Shown: piece by piece, positions 10,001 to 21,500 of the stretch
How the letters are laid out: every line of letters starts with the position of its first letter
Numbering within the stretch: position 1 is the stretch's first letter
DNA from: Gammaproteobacteria bacterium
GTDB lineage: Bacteria > Pseudomonadota > Gammaproteobacteria > Chromatiales > Chromatiaceae
NCBI GenBank assembly: GCA_019136395.1
Contig: JAGVUH010000082.1
Location: forward strand, 1 to 50,697
Length of the DNA: 50,697 nt
Reading direction: 5' to 3'
Translations under genes and position numbers: made by a program
Notes under the pieces: model-generated
What the model saw: the letters and a program-made list of their open reading frames with translations, nothing else
Database searches by the model: none
What the model was told of the DNA's origin: nothing

Positions 10001-12408
10001 GTCAGGGTCTGGCCGTCCACCTGCAGGGCGGTGGGCGCGTCGGCGCTCAGGCGCACCAGCAGGTCGTGGCTGCCGCGCAAGGGCTGGCCGCCGGCGGTGT
10101 GCAGCACCACCGGCTCGGTGGTCAGGGGCCAATGGCCGTTGGGCAGGCGCACCGCGCCCGCCCCGGCCGTCACCGGCAGGGCAATCGTGTCGCCGTTCGC
10201 GGCAATGAGGCGCAGGGGCGCCGGCTGGAAGGTAAAGGGCGCCACCGCCAGGACGTGGTTGCCGGAGGCGTCGGTGGCGTCCACCTCGAACTGGTAGTCA
10301 TTCGCTGTCGCGCTGGGGGGCATCACCGGGTATTCAATGCGATAGATCCCCCGTTCTTCATAGAACCCGACGGCCACGTTCTCCGCGGCCGGGCCGCCGG
10401 TGATGCGCACAAAATTCACCACCGGGTGGGCATCGACGTTGTCGGTGACGGTGAACGTAATCTCGGCCAGGCCGCCGACGACCGTCCCCGCCAGGGGCTT
10501 GGCGTCCGGGCCGCGGACTTTCACCTCGGGCGGGGTGGCATCATGCACATAGCCGGTCTTTTTCACCGGCAGGGCGCGGTTGCCGTAATTATCCTCGGCG
10601 TACACCGTCAGGTTGTAGACCCCGCTCGGCAGGGCGCCCAGGGGGATCACCGCTTGCCACCACAGCACGCCGTCGGTGGACTCCAGCAGGGTCGCCGGGA
10701 GGCGGAAGCTGCCCGGGGCACCCGAGGCCTCCAGCCAGACCTTCTCGATATGGACCATGGCCCACCAGGAGCCGGTCAGATATTCGGTCAGGGTCAGCTC
10801 GACCTGGCGCTGACTCGCCACGGTGGCGATCTCCAGACTTTCCACCACCGGCGGGCGGCCGTCGTAGGTGAGGATGAAGTAGGTCGTCGGGGTGTAGAGT
10901 TCGCCAGTGCGATTGGTGAGCTGGAAGTCCAGCAGTTCCATCTGCATGCCATCCGCGGTCCCGCCGAGGAGAAAGGCCTCGCTGGCGGTGCACTGGGTGG
11001 CGCCGGCGGGGATGACGCAGGTGCCGACCACGTCGGCGTAAAAGGTCTGATCGTAGGCGCGCGGTGCGGCGGTGACGCGGATGCCGGTCAGGGTATCGGG
11101 GGTGTTGCGCTTGATATCGTACCCATGCTGGACGATGTCGGTGGTTCCCGAGGCCCACTGCAACTGAATCTCCAGGATCCGCGGGCTGTCGTTGGCGCCG
11201 GGCGCCAACACCAGATCCGGCACGAGCGGCGGCCCGGCGCCCCACCAGGTCAGGCTGGCCACGCGGTAGTCGGGGCTCAGGCCGACCGCCGGGTCGAGGC
11301 TTGCCGCCGCCACGTAGGGGAATTCCATCTCCAGATAGGCATACGCCTCGTCGACAAAATCGGCCTCGGTCAGTGGGAACGCCCCCGCGGGCAGCGGCGG
11401 CGCCCGCCGATGGAAGGAAATCCCCGTGGGGTTGTCCTGCCACCACTGCGCCCGCGGCACGCGCAGCAGCATTTTGACCGGATTGGTTTTGACCGTCATG
11501 CCGGGGACATAGGGGGTGTAGCCGCTATAGGGGCTGCCCGGCACCGGGTTGGTGGCGACGTCGGGATCGAACACGGCAAACAGCTCCAGCGCCTCGCCTT
11601 CCACGACGCCATCCAGCACCACGGGAAGGGCGAAAGTGGCGGCATTGCCGGCCTGATCGAAGACGATGAAGCGAAAGCTGTAGGCCCCGTCCGCGGCCGG
11701 ATAATGGACGCCCGGCTGCAAATCCCAGTTGCCGCCATTGCCGATGGCGACGGTCTGCTCGGTGATGATCGCCGGGGTTTCATAGGCGACCTGTCCGGCG
11801 TTGGCGCCTTCCAGATACACCGATTGGAACAGACCGCGGGTGGCGTCCAGACCGGAGTGAGCGTCCTGAATGCCCTCCGCCCAAAAGCGTCGCGCCTCAA
11901 AGGCGCCGATCAGGGTGTTGTCCGGCAGCGGGTACAGCTCCGCGGGACGCCAGGCCTTCCAGCCGAAGCCGCCGGTCATGATCGGCGGGGTGCGGTCGAT
12001 CTGCACCGGGATATTTTCGTGGCTCAGGACGGTGCGCGCGGCGTCGAGGATCTCCGCCCGCAGCCGGTGGTGGCCATCCCCGGCCGGCGGGGTCAGCACC
12101 AGCCGCGCGCCGTAGTAGGCTTGCCCGTCCACTTCGATCCGGTCCGCGGGACCGAGGCGCTCGGATTCGGCCGCCGTGATCACCGTATCGCTGGCGTCGA
12201 CGAAGGCAATGCGGACATAGCGGTCCAGTCCGCCGGCCAGGGCCAGCCGCAGGTCACCCTGGGGATTGATCGCCGGCGTGGTCGCGGTGGCCGTCTTCTC
12301 CACCCCATAGGGGTCAGTATAGACATAATTGATCAGGATTTCCGCCCGGGCGCTGAAGGTGATGGACAGTAACGCCAGGAGGAGGCCGAGTCGGGAGAGT
12401 GTGCGCAT
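7066..12408 (-). CDS. Giant secreted Ig-like protein P2 with DUF4165-like N-terminus
   Basis: ATG at 12408 is preferred (AAGGA 4 nt upstream; the signal peptide then reads MRTLSRLGLLLALL...FSARA). A GTG at 12420 would add four residues and has no ribosome binding site. The product has 1780 residues. The N-terminal domain (EILINYVYTDPYGVEKT..., then DRTPPIMTGGF) matches that of P1 and resembles DUF4165. The middle region has the same order of elements as P1, including NPVPGSPYSGYTPYVPGMTV and TEYLTGSWWA. The shared C-terminal module spans about 7066-10535. The last domain again has the cysteine pair (PPACALT...ATCTTPMGKLASYQW) and ends NDKGQASNTARWTP. It lies 95 bp upstream of P1 in the same direction, consistent with a P3-P2-P1 transcription unit. 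Extracellular location is inferred from the signal peptide; function is unknown. Confidence 0.85.
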   Translation of the reverse strand: MRTLSRLGLLLALLSITFSARAEILINYVYTDPYGVEKTATATTPAINPQGDLRLALAGGLDRYVRIAFVDASDTVITAAESERLGPADRIEVDGQAYYGARLVLTPPAGDGHHRLRAEILDAARTVLSHENIPVQIDRTPPIMTGGFGWKAWRPAELYPLPDNTLIGAFEARRFWAEGIQDAHSGLDATRGLFQSVYLEGANAGQVAYETPAIITEQTVAIGNGGNWDLQPGVHYPAADGAYSFRFIVFDQAGNAATFALPVVLDGVVEGEALELFAVFDPDVATNPVPGSPYSGYTPYVPGMTVKTNPVKMLLRVPRAQWWQDNPTGISFHRRAPPLPAGAFPLTEADFVDEAYAYLEMEFPYVAAASLDPAVGLSPDYRVASLTWWGAGPPLVPDLVLAPGANDSPRILEIQLQWASGTTDIVQHGYDIKRNTPDTLTGIRVTAAPRAYDQTFYADVVGTCVIPAGATQCTASEAFLLGGTADGMQMELLDFQLTNRTGELYTPTTYFILTYDGRPPVVESLEIATVASQRQVELTLTEYLTGSWWAMVHIEKVWLEASGAPGSFRLPATLLESTDGVLWWQAVIPLGALPSGVYNLTVYAEDNYGNRALPVKKTGYVHDATPPEVKVRGPDAKPLAGTVVGGLAEITFTVTDNVDAHPVVNFVRITGGPAAENVAVGFYEERGIYRIEYPVMPPSATANDYQFEVDATDASGNHVLAVAPFTFQPAPLRLIAANGDTIALPVTAGAGAVRLPNGHWPLTTEPVVLHTAGGQPLRGSHDLLVRLSADAPTALQVDGQTLTPGGEIRLAGYDFGATDSVLTLPLAWADAAAAITPGYAGQLSVEILQDGTPLFTADLRAWEVGTEVAYQQSEPVYAARVEEASLAVVPLTPGYCAGVVVTHDPARGYYDSRGQEGDSVCAVAWTTVPTGLAGVGGQQARLRGYLDVTGATTTVAYQPGLLIKQQGQYAFYPAGAAAEHTLDLITADPPVISFTPTGDKAAQVEWLGAGEWPTWLGRSQAGTLYARGSGAYKGVGLVATNVATGEVVIDQLASSVYARAPLFTELASLEDAVTLQVRAFYARAPEIATQETYRFVVVPERSLIRLQAPSGALNTEPLVMQGQFGVYHQRQIEYSAARMGEWAIRVYREVSGGGGKLLRQQVGSETTQLAADGAFSLNLGLLAAGGHRLVATATYLGAGVVAQDVVESTPLGIRVNDGTPVVVTMNAMRDTARPPFLNIIRAVLSNPYRALDVDQVAWERSRDGVAWETIARDARLGKSFGLNETITTSGSFWYRATTRNRYTGATYTAAPLLVQAYERPAVTISGALQTFVDHPVTWSATVTPAERAVVHEWTIQRGARDDPDPLVATGASVSLPADRTGTWYATLRSRFADAPDVPDAWSTAVRALKVSPPSLSRPKIIGEASVEIGRPYTYSVQVYALAAGQGPADLTVDGEWVLPDGSLATGATLTYTPTTAEGQVLRYRAWVSGYRAETETTTTLQLRPWAYVFPSAQFHKTVRREIDPAVVTYTLRLTGARTGTESPGVQWTFPAAATVEQHSDTSVTLTLTTPGTYPVAARVFDTRGHEVRLEDTFTVPEPDPLVASAAIQIADGWARAPASVTLRWYADGLLAKERVAGVRLTVNGELISEAVKSYYTLLIEQAGSYELRFDLETSYGRTVSHSDRFELITGTPPACALTAEGDAVTALQLRATCTTPMGKLASYQWLATYADAPASPRDLGQKSAHTVRFTAEELARGLVSVSVTAVNDKGQASNTARWTP

Positions 12409-12556
12409 GGTGTCCTTCACCCCAACGGTGGATGGGTGGCAGCGTGGCCGTCGACCATAGCAGGCCGCGCTTGGGAGTTTGCGCGGGATGAATCACGGCC
12501 AAGCGGCGCTTGGCCGGGATTTCGCGACCGGCGGCCCTGGGGTGGCTGGCGACCGG

Positions 12557-12572
12557 CGCCCCGCCCGGGGCG
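12557..12572. terminator. Small GC hairpin between P3 and P2
   Basis: CGCCCCG (12557-12563) and CGGGGCG (12566-12572) are exactly complementary with a 2-nt loop. It lies 22 bp past the P3 stop, in the 185-bp gap before P2. No T-run follows. It could weaken read-through from P3 into P2 or protect the 3' end. No convincing promoter for P2 was seen in this gap. Confidence 0.3.
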
Positions 12573-12593
12573 TGGCCGGGCGGGGGTGGTGGG

Positions 12594-15500
12594 TTACGGC
12601 GTGGGGTTGGGCGCGGGGCGGGGCGCCGACAGCTGGGCCAGTTCGGCGACGTTGCTCAGCTGGCCCTTATCGTTGCTGGCGACCAGGGCCACCCCCAGGA
12701 CGCCCCGTTCGAGGTGGGCCTTGGTGAGCATGATCTTATAGGCCGAGGTGGTGCCCCAGGCCACCGGGGTGGTGGGGGCATCGGCGTAGGTCACCCACCA
12801 CTTGTAACTGGCGAGCTTGCCCATGGGCGCGACGCAGCGGGCGACCACCTGCAGCTGCTCGCCGCTCTTGGCGGTTTCCAGGGTGCACTGCGGCGGTACG
12901 CCCTCGATCAGCGTCACCGCCTCGCGCCGTTCGACCGTGCGGCCGTAACTGGTCGTGAGCTTGAAGTCGATGGTGTGCTCGCCGGGGTTGGGGATGTCGA
13001 GGCGGTAGGACGAGCCGAGCTTGTCGCTGACCTGTTCGCCGTTGAGGCGTACCTCGGCGGCGGTGAACTGCTCGGCAGGCATTTTGCCTTGCGGGTAGAG
13101 CCTGACCGTCACCGGCGCCGGGGCGCGCTGCCAGCTGTCGCCGATCATGACCTTGGTGTCAAGGAGCAGCGGCGGCGGCTCGCCGACCACCAGGTTCTCC
13201 GCCAGCTGCACCAGGTTGCCGCGGCTGTCGGCCACCTGCACCTTCACGGGATAGATGCCGGGTTCCCAGGCGGCCACGCTGACGTAGGTGTCGCTCTGCT
13301 GGTTACTGGTCGCCTCCGCGGGCAAGGTCCAGGTCACGGTCAGCGGTTCGCCGTTGGTATTGCCGTTGGTCAGGTTGAGGGTAAAGCCCACGGTTTTCGG
13401 CTGGGCCTCGCGCAGGACGCGCGTGGTCAGGCTGACGGTGGGGAAGACGTAGGTCCAGGGGCGCAGATCGAGGTAGCCGGTGGCCAGGCTGGCCTCCGCG
13501 TAGCCGGGGATCCAGGCGCGGTAGAGCAGGCGCTGGGCCGGGTCGGCGGTCGGGGTATAGGTCAGGGTGTCACCGGCCACGGCGGTGCCGTCGGGCAGCA
13601 GCCATTCGCCCTGGATCGTCAGGTTGTCCGCCACGCGGTGGGCGCCCCACGGCGGATTGACGGTGGCGGTGTAGGTGTAGGGCTTGCCGACCTCGACGTA
13701 GCTCTCGCCGGTGAGGAGCGGCCGGTGCAGGCGCGGCAGGTCGACGCGCAGGGTATCGCGCGCCGCGCCCCACGCCCGCTGGTTCTCGGGGGCGTCCAGA
13801 TAGCGCGCCTTGACCTCGATCTGCCACAGGCCGAGGGCGTCGGCGGGCAGGGTGATGGTCGGTCCGGTCAAGAGCAGCGGCGCCTGATCGGCATAGCCAC
13901 GCCGCACCTCCCAGGCATACTCCGTCGGGCGCGCCGGCCCGGCGACGGTGGCGGTCCAGTCCGCCGGGGCGCCGAGCAGGGTGTAATTGGGCCCGCGGAG
14001 GGTCACCGTCGGGGTGTCGTAGATATGCACGCTGGTCGCGGGACAGGTCGCCTCGACCCCGGAATAGCGGTTGGTGGTCACCGCCTGGTAGTAATAGCGC
14101 CCGGACTGGTCGAGCCGTTCGGTGTAGCCGAACGAGGCCGTATAGCCGTCCGGCAGCGTGATGGGCGTCCAGGTGACGCCATCCGTCGAGCGTTGCCACT
14201 GGATGGCGCCGACGTCGGCGTAGCGGTCGCGGTTTTCCGGGACCACCTTGAGGGTGGCGGTGATCCCCGGCGGCGACTCCGCCGGGGTGGCGCTCAGGGT
14301 GCAGGCGATGGCCGTGGCATCGTGGACGCGCACGGTGGCGACGGCGCTTTCGATCAGCTGGTCGCGCACCACGCTGCTGCCGCCGAAGGTGGCGGTGACC
14401 AGCAGGCGATGGCTGCCGGCGGTCAGCGGGCCGGCGTTGAGCGTGAAGCTGCCATCGGCGGCGATGGCGCTGGTGGGCGCGCCGAGCGGCTCGCGCACCC
14501 GCCCGCCCGGGCCCGGGACCTCGCGGTAGAGCTGGAGGCTCCAGGCGCCGTGGCTCTCGCTGGCGAAGCGGAAGGCGCCCTGGCCCCACTCGCCAAACGT
14601 GCCGTCCAGCAGGCTGTCGGCGTCGTTGGCCAGTGGCCCCGGCGGGCGCAGCTTGAGCGTCAGGCGATTGGGCAAGGCGACAAAGGTCAGCGGCACCTCG
14701 GTGAACACCTCCGGATAGAGGCTGTAGTGGACGCGGGCCACCAGGTGTGCCGTGTCTTCCAGGGCCGCCAGGTCGGTGGTGACGGTTTCGCGCACGTTGT
14801 CGGTCTTGGTCGCGCGCTCGCTGAGCAGCGCGCCGCTGTCAGCGTCGCGCAGGCTCAGCACCAGCCCGAGGTAGGGGGCGCTCATGGCGGACACCGTCCC
14901 CGGGGAAAAGGTCCCGGTGCGCGTCGCCCAGCTCCCCGCCGGCAGCCAGTCGCCCTGTTCGGCGGCCGCCGAGGCCGGGTTGAAGCGCAGCGCGGGCGGG
15001 TCCGGTTCGAACAGCGCCACGCTGTGCTCCTGGAGCGCCGCCGTCGGGGCGCCGGCGGCCGCGGGCGCCTCCGCCGGGGCCGGGGTCAGGGCGGGATAGA
15101 AGGCATAGGTATTGTCGCGCACCACGTACAGGCCGGGCTGATAGCGCAGGGTGACGCGCTCGGCGGTGGTGTTGAGGAAGCCCTTGAGGGCGCGCTTGTA
15201 GAGCGGATGCGGCTGCAGATCCGGCGGCAGCTCGACCCAGTGCACCGCGCACAGGGCGGTGCCGTCGGCGGCCAGGGTGTGGCGGGTGGTCCCGGGGTCG
15301 GTCAGCGCCTGGAAGTCGCCGGCGCACAGGGAGGCGCCGCGCGCCACCAGCGAGAGCTCCGCCGGGTGGACCTTTTTGGCAAAGGCCGGCGCCGTCTGTT
15401 TCACCAGCAGCTCGGTGGCCGGCGACCACAGGTGGATCGGCGCCTTGACCACCGGCGCCAGGGGGCGGTCGATGCGCACCTGCAGGTCGCCAAAGCGCCC

Positions 15501-18500
15501 TTCCGGCAGGGCCGCGCTCAGGAGCGGGTGCATGGGCAGGGTGATGCGCCCGCGGGCGGCGTCAAAGTTGTAGTCCGGATAGTAGAGGCTCTGGCCGGGA
15601 TTGAGCGGCCGGCCGGCGATCACCAGCGCGTCGCGGGCGTCGGCGCTGAGGGTGATGACCAGGTCGGCCTTGCCGCGCAGGGGTTGCGGCGGCTGGTGCC
15701 CGGTCACCGCCGGCTCGGTGGTCAGCGGCCAGTCCTGGGTCTCGCGGCGCACGTCGACCTCGCCCGCCACCAGCGGCAACAGGATCTGCCCGCCATGGGC
15801 CGCGATCAGCGGCAGCAGGCGCGCGCCCACGGCGAAGGTGGCGCTGTGCGTCCCTTCGTTCTGGTTGGCGTCGCGGGCGACGACGGTGATCTGATAGGTG
15901 TCATCCGCCAGCAGCGGCAGGGTCGCCGGGTAGCGGACGACGTAGGCGTCGCCCCTGGCCTGGTAGTCAAGGGTCAGCGGCGTGGTCAGTGCCCCGCCGC
16001 CGAGGGTCACGCTCACCACCGCCGGCTGCGGGTCCAGGTTGTCGGTCAGGCGGAAGGTGATCGCCTGCGGATCCTGCAGCGGCGCCGCCGCCAGGGGCTG
16101 GCCGTCGACGGTGGCAAAGGTCACGCCCGGCGCCTGGTGATCGATGGCCAGGCGGGTGCTGAAGGCGTAGGGCGCGGCCTGGTTGCCCGCGGCGTCCTCG
16201 GCGTGGGCGGTGAGGGCGTAATAGCCCTCGGCCAGGGCGGTCAGGGGGCTGCGCGCCAGCCAGTTGCCGTCGCCGCCCGGCGCCACTAACTGGTCATGGG
16301 GCAGCAGGATGGGTGCGCCGCTGGGCTGCGGCGTCGCCGCCACCCAGAAGCGGGTGACGGTGCGCGGGCCATCCGCCGGCCCCTCGAAGAGGCTGGCCTC
16401 CACCCACTGGTTCAACGGCCCCAGTTGCGTGCCGGTGATCACCGGCGGGGTGTTGTCGAGCAGGACTTCGCCCAGGGTGAAGGGCGGCGACACGCCGTCC
16501 CGCGCGTCACGGGCGAACACCTGCAGGGTGTAGCGGCCGCTGACCAGCGTCGCCAGCCCGACCCGCCCCTGCCAGTGGCGCTGCCCGTCGGCGGTGACCG
16601 CGGCCGGGGCCTCCCCCGCCACGGTGAGGGGCGCGCCCCCCGCCGCCGGCTGGGCTTCGACCCAGAAGGCAACGATGTCCTGCACCCCCGCCGGCACCGG
16701 CTGCGTCGTCACGTCGAGCCACTTGGCGTGGTCCCCGAGGGGCGCGGCGGCGATCACCGGCGGCTGGTTGTAGAGCAGGTGCTCGCCGAGGGCGACGGGC
16801 GTCGCCAGGTTGCCGGCCGCGTCCCGGGCGCCGACGCTAAGGGTATAGTGGCCGGTGGGCACGGTGCTCAGGGCGACCCGCGCCTGCCATGGCGCCGCCC
16901 CCGCCGGCGCGGTCAGGCCCTCGGCCTGCAGCGTGTGCCGCTCGCCCCCGGCTTCGACCAGCTCCACCCAGACCTGCGCCACGGTGCGCGCCCCATCCTC
17001 GGGCGCATCGGTGACCTGGACGTCGACCCATTGGTTGCCCGTCCCCAGGCTGGCCTGGGTGATCACCGGCGGTGCGACGTCATACACATACTCCAGCGCG
17101 TGGGGGGCGGAGACGTTGCCGGCCGCGTCGGCGGCATACAGCGTCAGGGCATAGCGCCCGCTGTCCAGGGCTGGCAGGGCCAGCCGCGCCTCCCAGTCGG
17201 CATCGTTGCCGGGGGAGGACAGCTGACTCGCCTCCCAGGTCCACTGCTGCGCGGTGGCGGCGCGCGCGGCCTCCGCCCAGACCCGGACCACCTGCCCGGG
17301 GCCGTCCGCCGGCACTTCGCGGAGCGTCAGGTCCACCCGCGGCGGGTCGGCCGCGATCACCGCCCCGGTAATGAGCGGCGCCGCCGTGTCCCGCGTCCGC
17401 ACCGACCATTCATCGCTCACCCCGCCGACGGTGACGGTGGCCCGCGCCGTGGCGTAGGGTTGCGCCGCGCTGGTGAGGCGCACCGCCAGCGTCTGACCAT
17501 TGGTCAGCGTGCCCCCGGTGACCCAGGGGCCGCCCTGGATACTGACCTGCGGATGGCCGGCGCCGCTCACGGCCACCGCGGCGCCGCCGGTCAGGCCGGT
17601 GAGGGTCAGGGTGTTCGAGGTAATCGTCGCCTGCTGCTCCACATCGCTCTGATCGGTGAAGCTGAAGGGATCGGGCGTGGTGTCGTCGACGGTACGCACC
17701 GTCCACTCATCGCTGACGCCGCCGACGGTGACGGTGGCGGTGGAGGCGGTGCTGGCGGTGGCGGCGCTGGTCAGGCGCACCTGCAGGGTCTGGTTGTTCA
17801 GGATGGCGCCACTGGTCGCCCAGGCGCCGCCGTTGATACTGATCCGCGGGTCGCCGTCGCCCGTGACCGTCACCGCGGTGGCGTCATTGATCCCGGTGAT
17901 GGGCAGGGCCAGGGCCGTGCGCAGGGTGCTCAGCGGCACGCCGCTCTGATCGGCGAAGCTGAAGGGGTCGGGCGTGGTGTCCCGCGCCTGGGTGGTGACC
18001 GCCCAGCTGGCGCTCACCCCGCCGACGGTGACGGTGGCGGTGTGGGGGGTGCTGAAGTCGCCGGCGCTGGTCAGGAGTACCGCCAGCGTCTGGCCGGGGG
18101 CGAGGCTGCCACTGGTCACCCAGGGGCCGCCCTGGATGCTGACCTGCGGATTGCCGTCGCCACTCACCGTCACCGGGGCGGCCGCGCCCAGGCCGGTGAG
18201 GGTGACGGTGTTGGAGGTGATCGCGCTGCTCAGGGCGACGTCGACCTGAGCGACGAAGCTGAAGGCGTCGGGCACGGTGTCATCGACGGTGCGCACGGTC
18301 CAGGCGTCACTCACCCCGCCGACGGTGACGGTAGCGGTGGACTGGGTGCTGTAGTCCGCGGCACTGGTCAGGCGCACCGCCAGGGTCTGGCCGGGGAGGA
18401 GCGTGCTGCTGGTGACCCAGGGGCCGCCAGCGAGGCTGACCTGCGGGTTGCCGTCGCCGCTCACGGCTACCGCGGCACCGTCATTGATCCCTGTCAGGGT

Positions 18501-21500
18501 CAGCGTGTTGGACGTGGTCAGGGTGCTGCGGGCCACGTCGGTCAGGTCGGTGAAATTGAAGGCGTCGGGGGTGGTGTCCCGGGCCAGGGTGGTGACGGTC
18601 CAGGTGGTGCTGCCCGCGCCGACGGTGATGGTGGCGCGGTGCGGGGTGCTGAAGTCGGCGGCGCTGGTCAGGCGCACCGCCAGGGTCTGGCCGTTCTCCA
18701 GCGCGCCGCTGGTGACCCAGGGACCGCCATTGAGACTGACCTGCGGATTGCCGTCGCCGCTGACCGTTACCGGGGCGGTGACGCCCAGGCCGGTGAGGGT
18801 CAGGGTGTTAGCCGTGGTCAGGGTGCTGCGGACCACGTTGCTCTGATCCGTGAAGCTGAAGGCGTCGGGCACGGTGTCGTCGACCGTGCGCACCGTCCAG
18901 GCGTCACTCACGCCGCCCACCGTCACGGTGGCGGTGGACAGGGTGCTGTAGTCCGCGGCGCTGGTGAGGCGCACCGTCAGGGTCTGGCCGGGGGTGAGCG
19001 TGCCGCTGGTGACCCAGGGGCCGCCGGCGAGGCTGACCTGCGGGTCCCCGTCGCCGCTGACGGACACCGCGGTGGCGTCATTGAACCCGGTGAGGGTCAG
19101 GGTATTGGCCGTGGTCAGGGTGCTCCGCGGCACATCGCTCTGGTCGGTGAAGCTGAAGGCGTCGGGGGTGGTGTCCTGGGCCAGGGTGGTGACGGTCCAG
19201 GTGGCGCTGCTCGCGCCGACGGTGACGGTGGCGCTATGCGGGGTGCTGAAGTCTGCCGCGCTGGTGAGCTGCACCGCCAGCGTCTGGCCGCTGGTCAGGG
19301 TGCCACTGGTCACCCAGGGACCGCCGTTGATACTGAACTGCGGGCCGCCATCGCCGCTGACCGTGACCGTCACCGGGACATTGAGACCGGTAATGCTCAG
19401 CGTGTCGGAGGTGCGCCGGGTGTCCCGCGGGACGTCGCTCTGATCGGTGAAGGTGAAGGCGTCCGGCTCGCTGTCGACCAGGGTGGTCACGGTCCAGGTG
19501 TCGCTGACGCCGCCGACCGTGACCTGCGCGCTCCGGGCGGTGCTGTAGGTGGGGGCACTGGTCAGGCGCACGCTCAGGGTCTGGCCGTTGCTGATGGCGC
19601 CGCTGGTGACCCAGTCCCCGCCATTGAGGCTGACCTGGGGGGTGCCGCTGCCGCTCACCGTCACCGGCGCGGCACCGGTCAGTCCGCTGATCGTCAGGGT
19701 GTTCGAGGTCACCGCCGTCGCCCGCGCCACGCCGCTCTGGTCGGTGAAGCTGAAGGCGTCGGGCACGGTGTCGTCCAGGGTGCGCACGGTCCAGGCGTCA
19801 CTCACGCCGCCGACGGTGACGGTGGCGGTGTACAGGGTGCTGTAGTCCGCCGCACTGGTCAGGCGCACCGCCAGGGTCTGGCCGGGGGTGAGCGTGCCGC
19901 TGGTGACCCAGGGGCCGCCATCGAGGCTGACCTGCGGGTCGCCGTCACCGCTGACGGACACCGCGGTGGCGTCATTGATCCCCGTCAGGGTCAGGGTGTT
20001 GGCCGTGGTCAGCGTGCTGCGCGCCACGTCGCTCTGGTCGGTGAAGCTGAAGGCGTCGGGGGTGGTGTCCTGCGCCAGGGTGGTGACGGCCCAGGTGTCG
20101 CTGACCCCGCCGACGGTGACCGTGGCGGAGCGCGTGGCGCTGAAGTCCGCCGCACTGGTCAGGCGTACCGCCAGGGTCTGGCCGGGGGAGAGCGTGCCGC
20201 TGGTGACCCAGGGGCCGCCATTGAGGCTGATCTCGGGGTCACCGTCGCCGCTGACCGTCACCGGGGCGGCGGCATTGAACCCGGTGAGGATCAGGGTGTT
20301 GGAGGTGATCGCGCTGCTCAGGGCGACGTCGACCTGATCGGTGAAGCTGAAGGCGTCGGGGACGCTGTCGTCCAGGGTGCGCACCGTCCAGGCATCGCTC
20401 ACGCCGCCCACGGTGACGGTGGCGGTGTAGGTGGTGCTGTAGTCCGGCGCGCTGGTCAACCGCACCGCCAGGGTCTGGCCGTTCTGGATCGTGCCGCTGG
20501 TGACCCAGGGACCGCCATCGAGGCTGACCTGCGGGCTGCCGTCGCCGCTCACCGTGACCGGGGTGGCGGCATTGATGCCGGTGAGGGTCAGCGTGTTGGC
20601 GGTGGTCAGGGTGCTGGGCTCGACATCGACCTGATCGGTAAAGCTGAAGGGGTCGGGGGTGGTGTCGTCCGCCGTGCGCACGAACCACGCGTCGCTGACC
20701 CCCCCGACCGTCACGGTTGCGGTCCGCGTCGTGCTGGAGTCGGCCGCGCTGGTCAGGCGCACCGCCAGGGTCTGGTTGTTCACGATCGTGCCGCTGGTGG
20801 CCCAGGCGCCGCCGTTGAGGCTGATCTGCGGGTTGCCGTCGCCGGTGACCGTGACCGGGGTGGCCACGGTGATCCCGGTAATGGTTACGGCGGGGGCAGC
20901 GATCAGTGTGTTGGGCACGACCGTCAACTGATCGGTGAAGTTGAAGGGGTCCGGTACGGTGTCGCCCAACGTGGTTACGGTCCAGGTGTCGGTGACGCCA
21001 CCGACCGCGACGGTCGCGGTCGAGGTCGTGTCGTAACTGGCCGCACTGGTCAACCGCACCGCCAGGGTCTGGTTGTTCGTGAGCGTGCCGCTGGTCGCCC
21101 AGGCGCCGCCATTGATGCTGACTTGCGGATTGCCGTCGCCGCTCACCGTCACCGCGGCGCCGTCATTGATGCCGCTGATGGTCAGCGTGTTGGCGGTGGT
21201 CAGGGTGCTCAGGGCGATGCCGCTCTGGTCGGTGAAGCTGAAAGGATCGGGGATGAAGTCGGCGGCCAGGGTGGTGACGTCCCAGGTATCGCTCACCCCG
21301 CCGACGGTGACGGTCGTGCTGCGCGTGGTACTGAAGGTCGCGGCACTCGTCAAGCGCACGGCCAGGGTCTGGTTGTTCATGATCGTGCCGCTGGTGGCCC
21401 AGGCGCCGCCTGCGATACTGATCTGCGGACTACCCTCACCGGTGACGGTCACCGGTGAGGCGCCGAGCATGGCGGGACCCAGCCCGGTAATGGTCACCGC

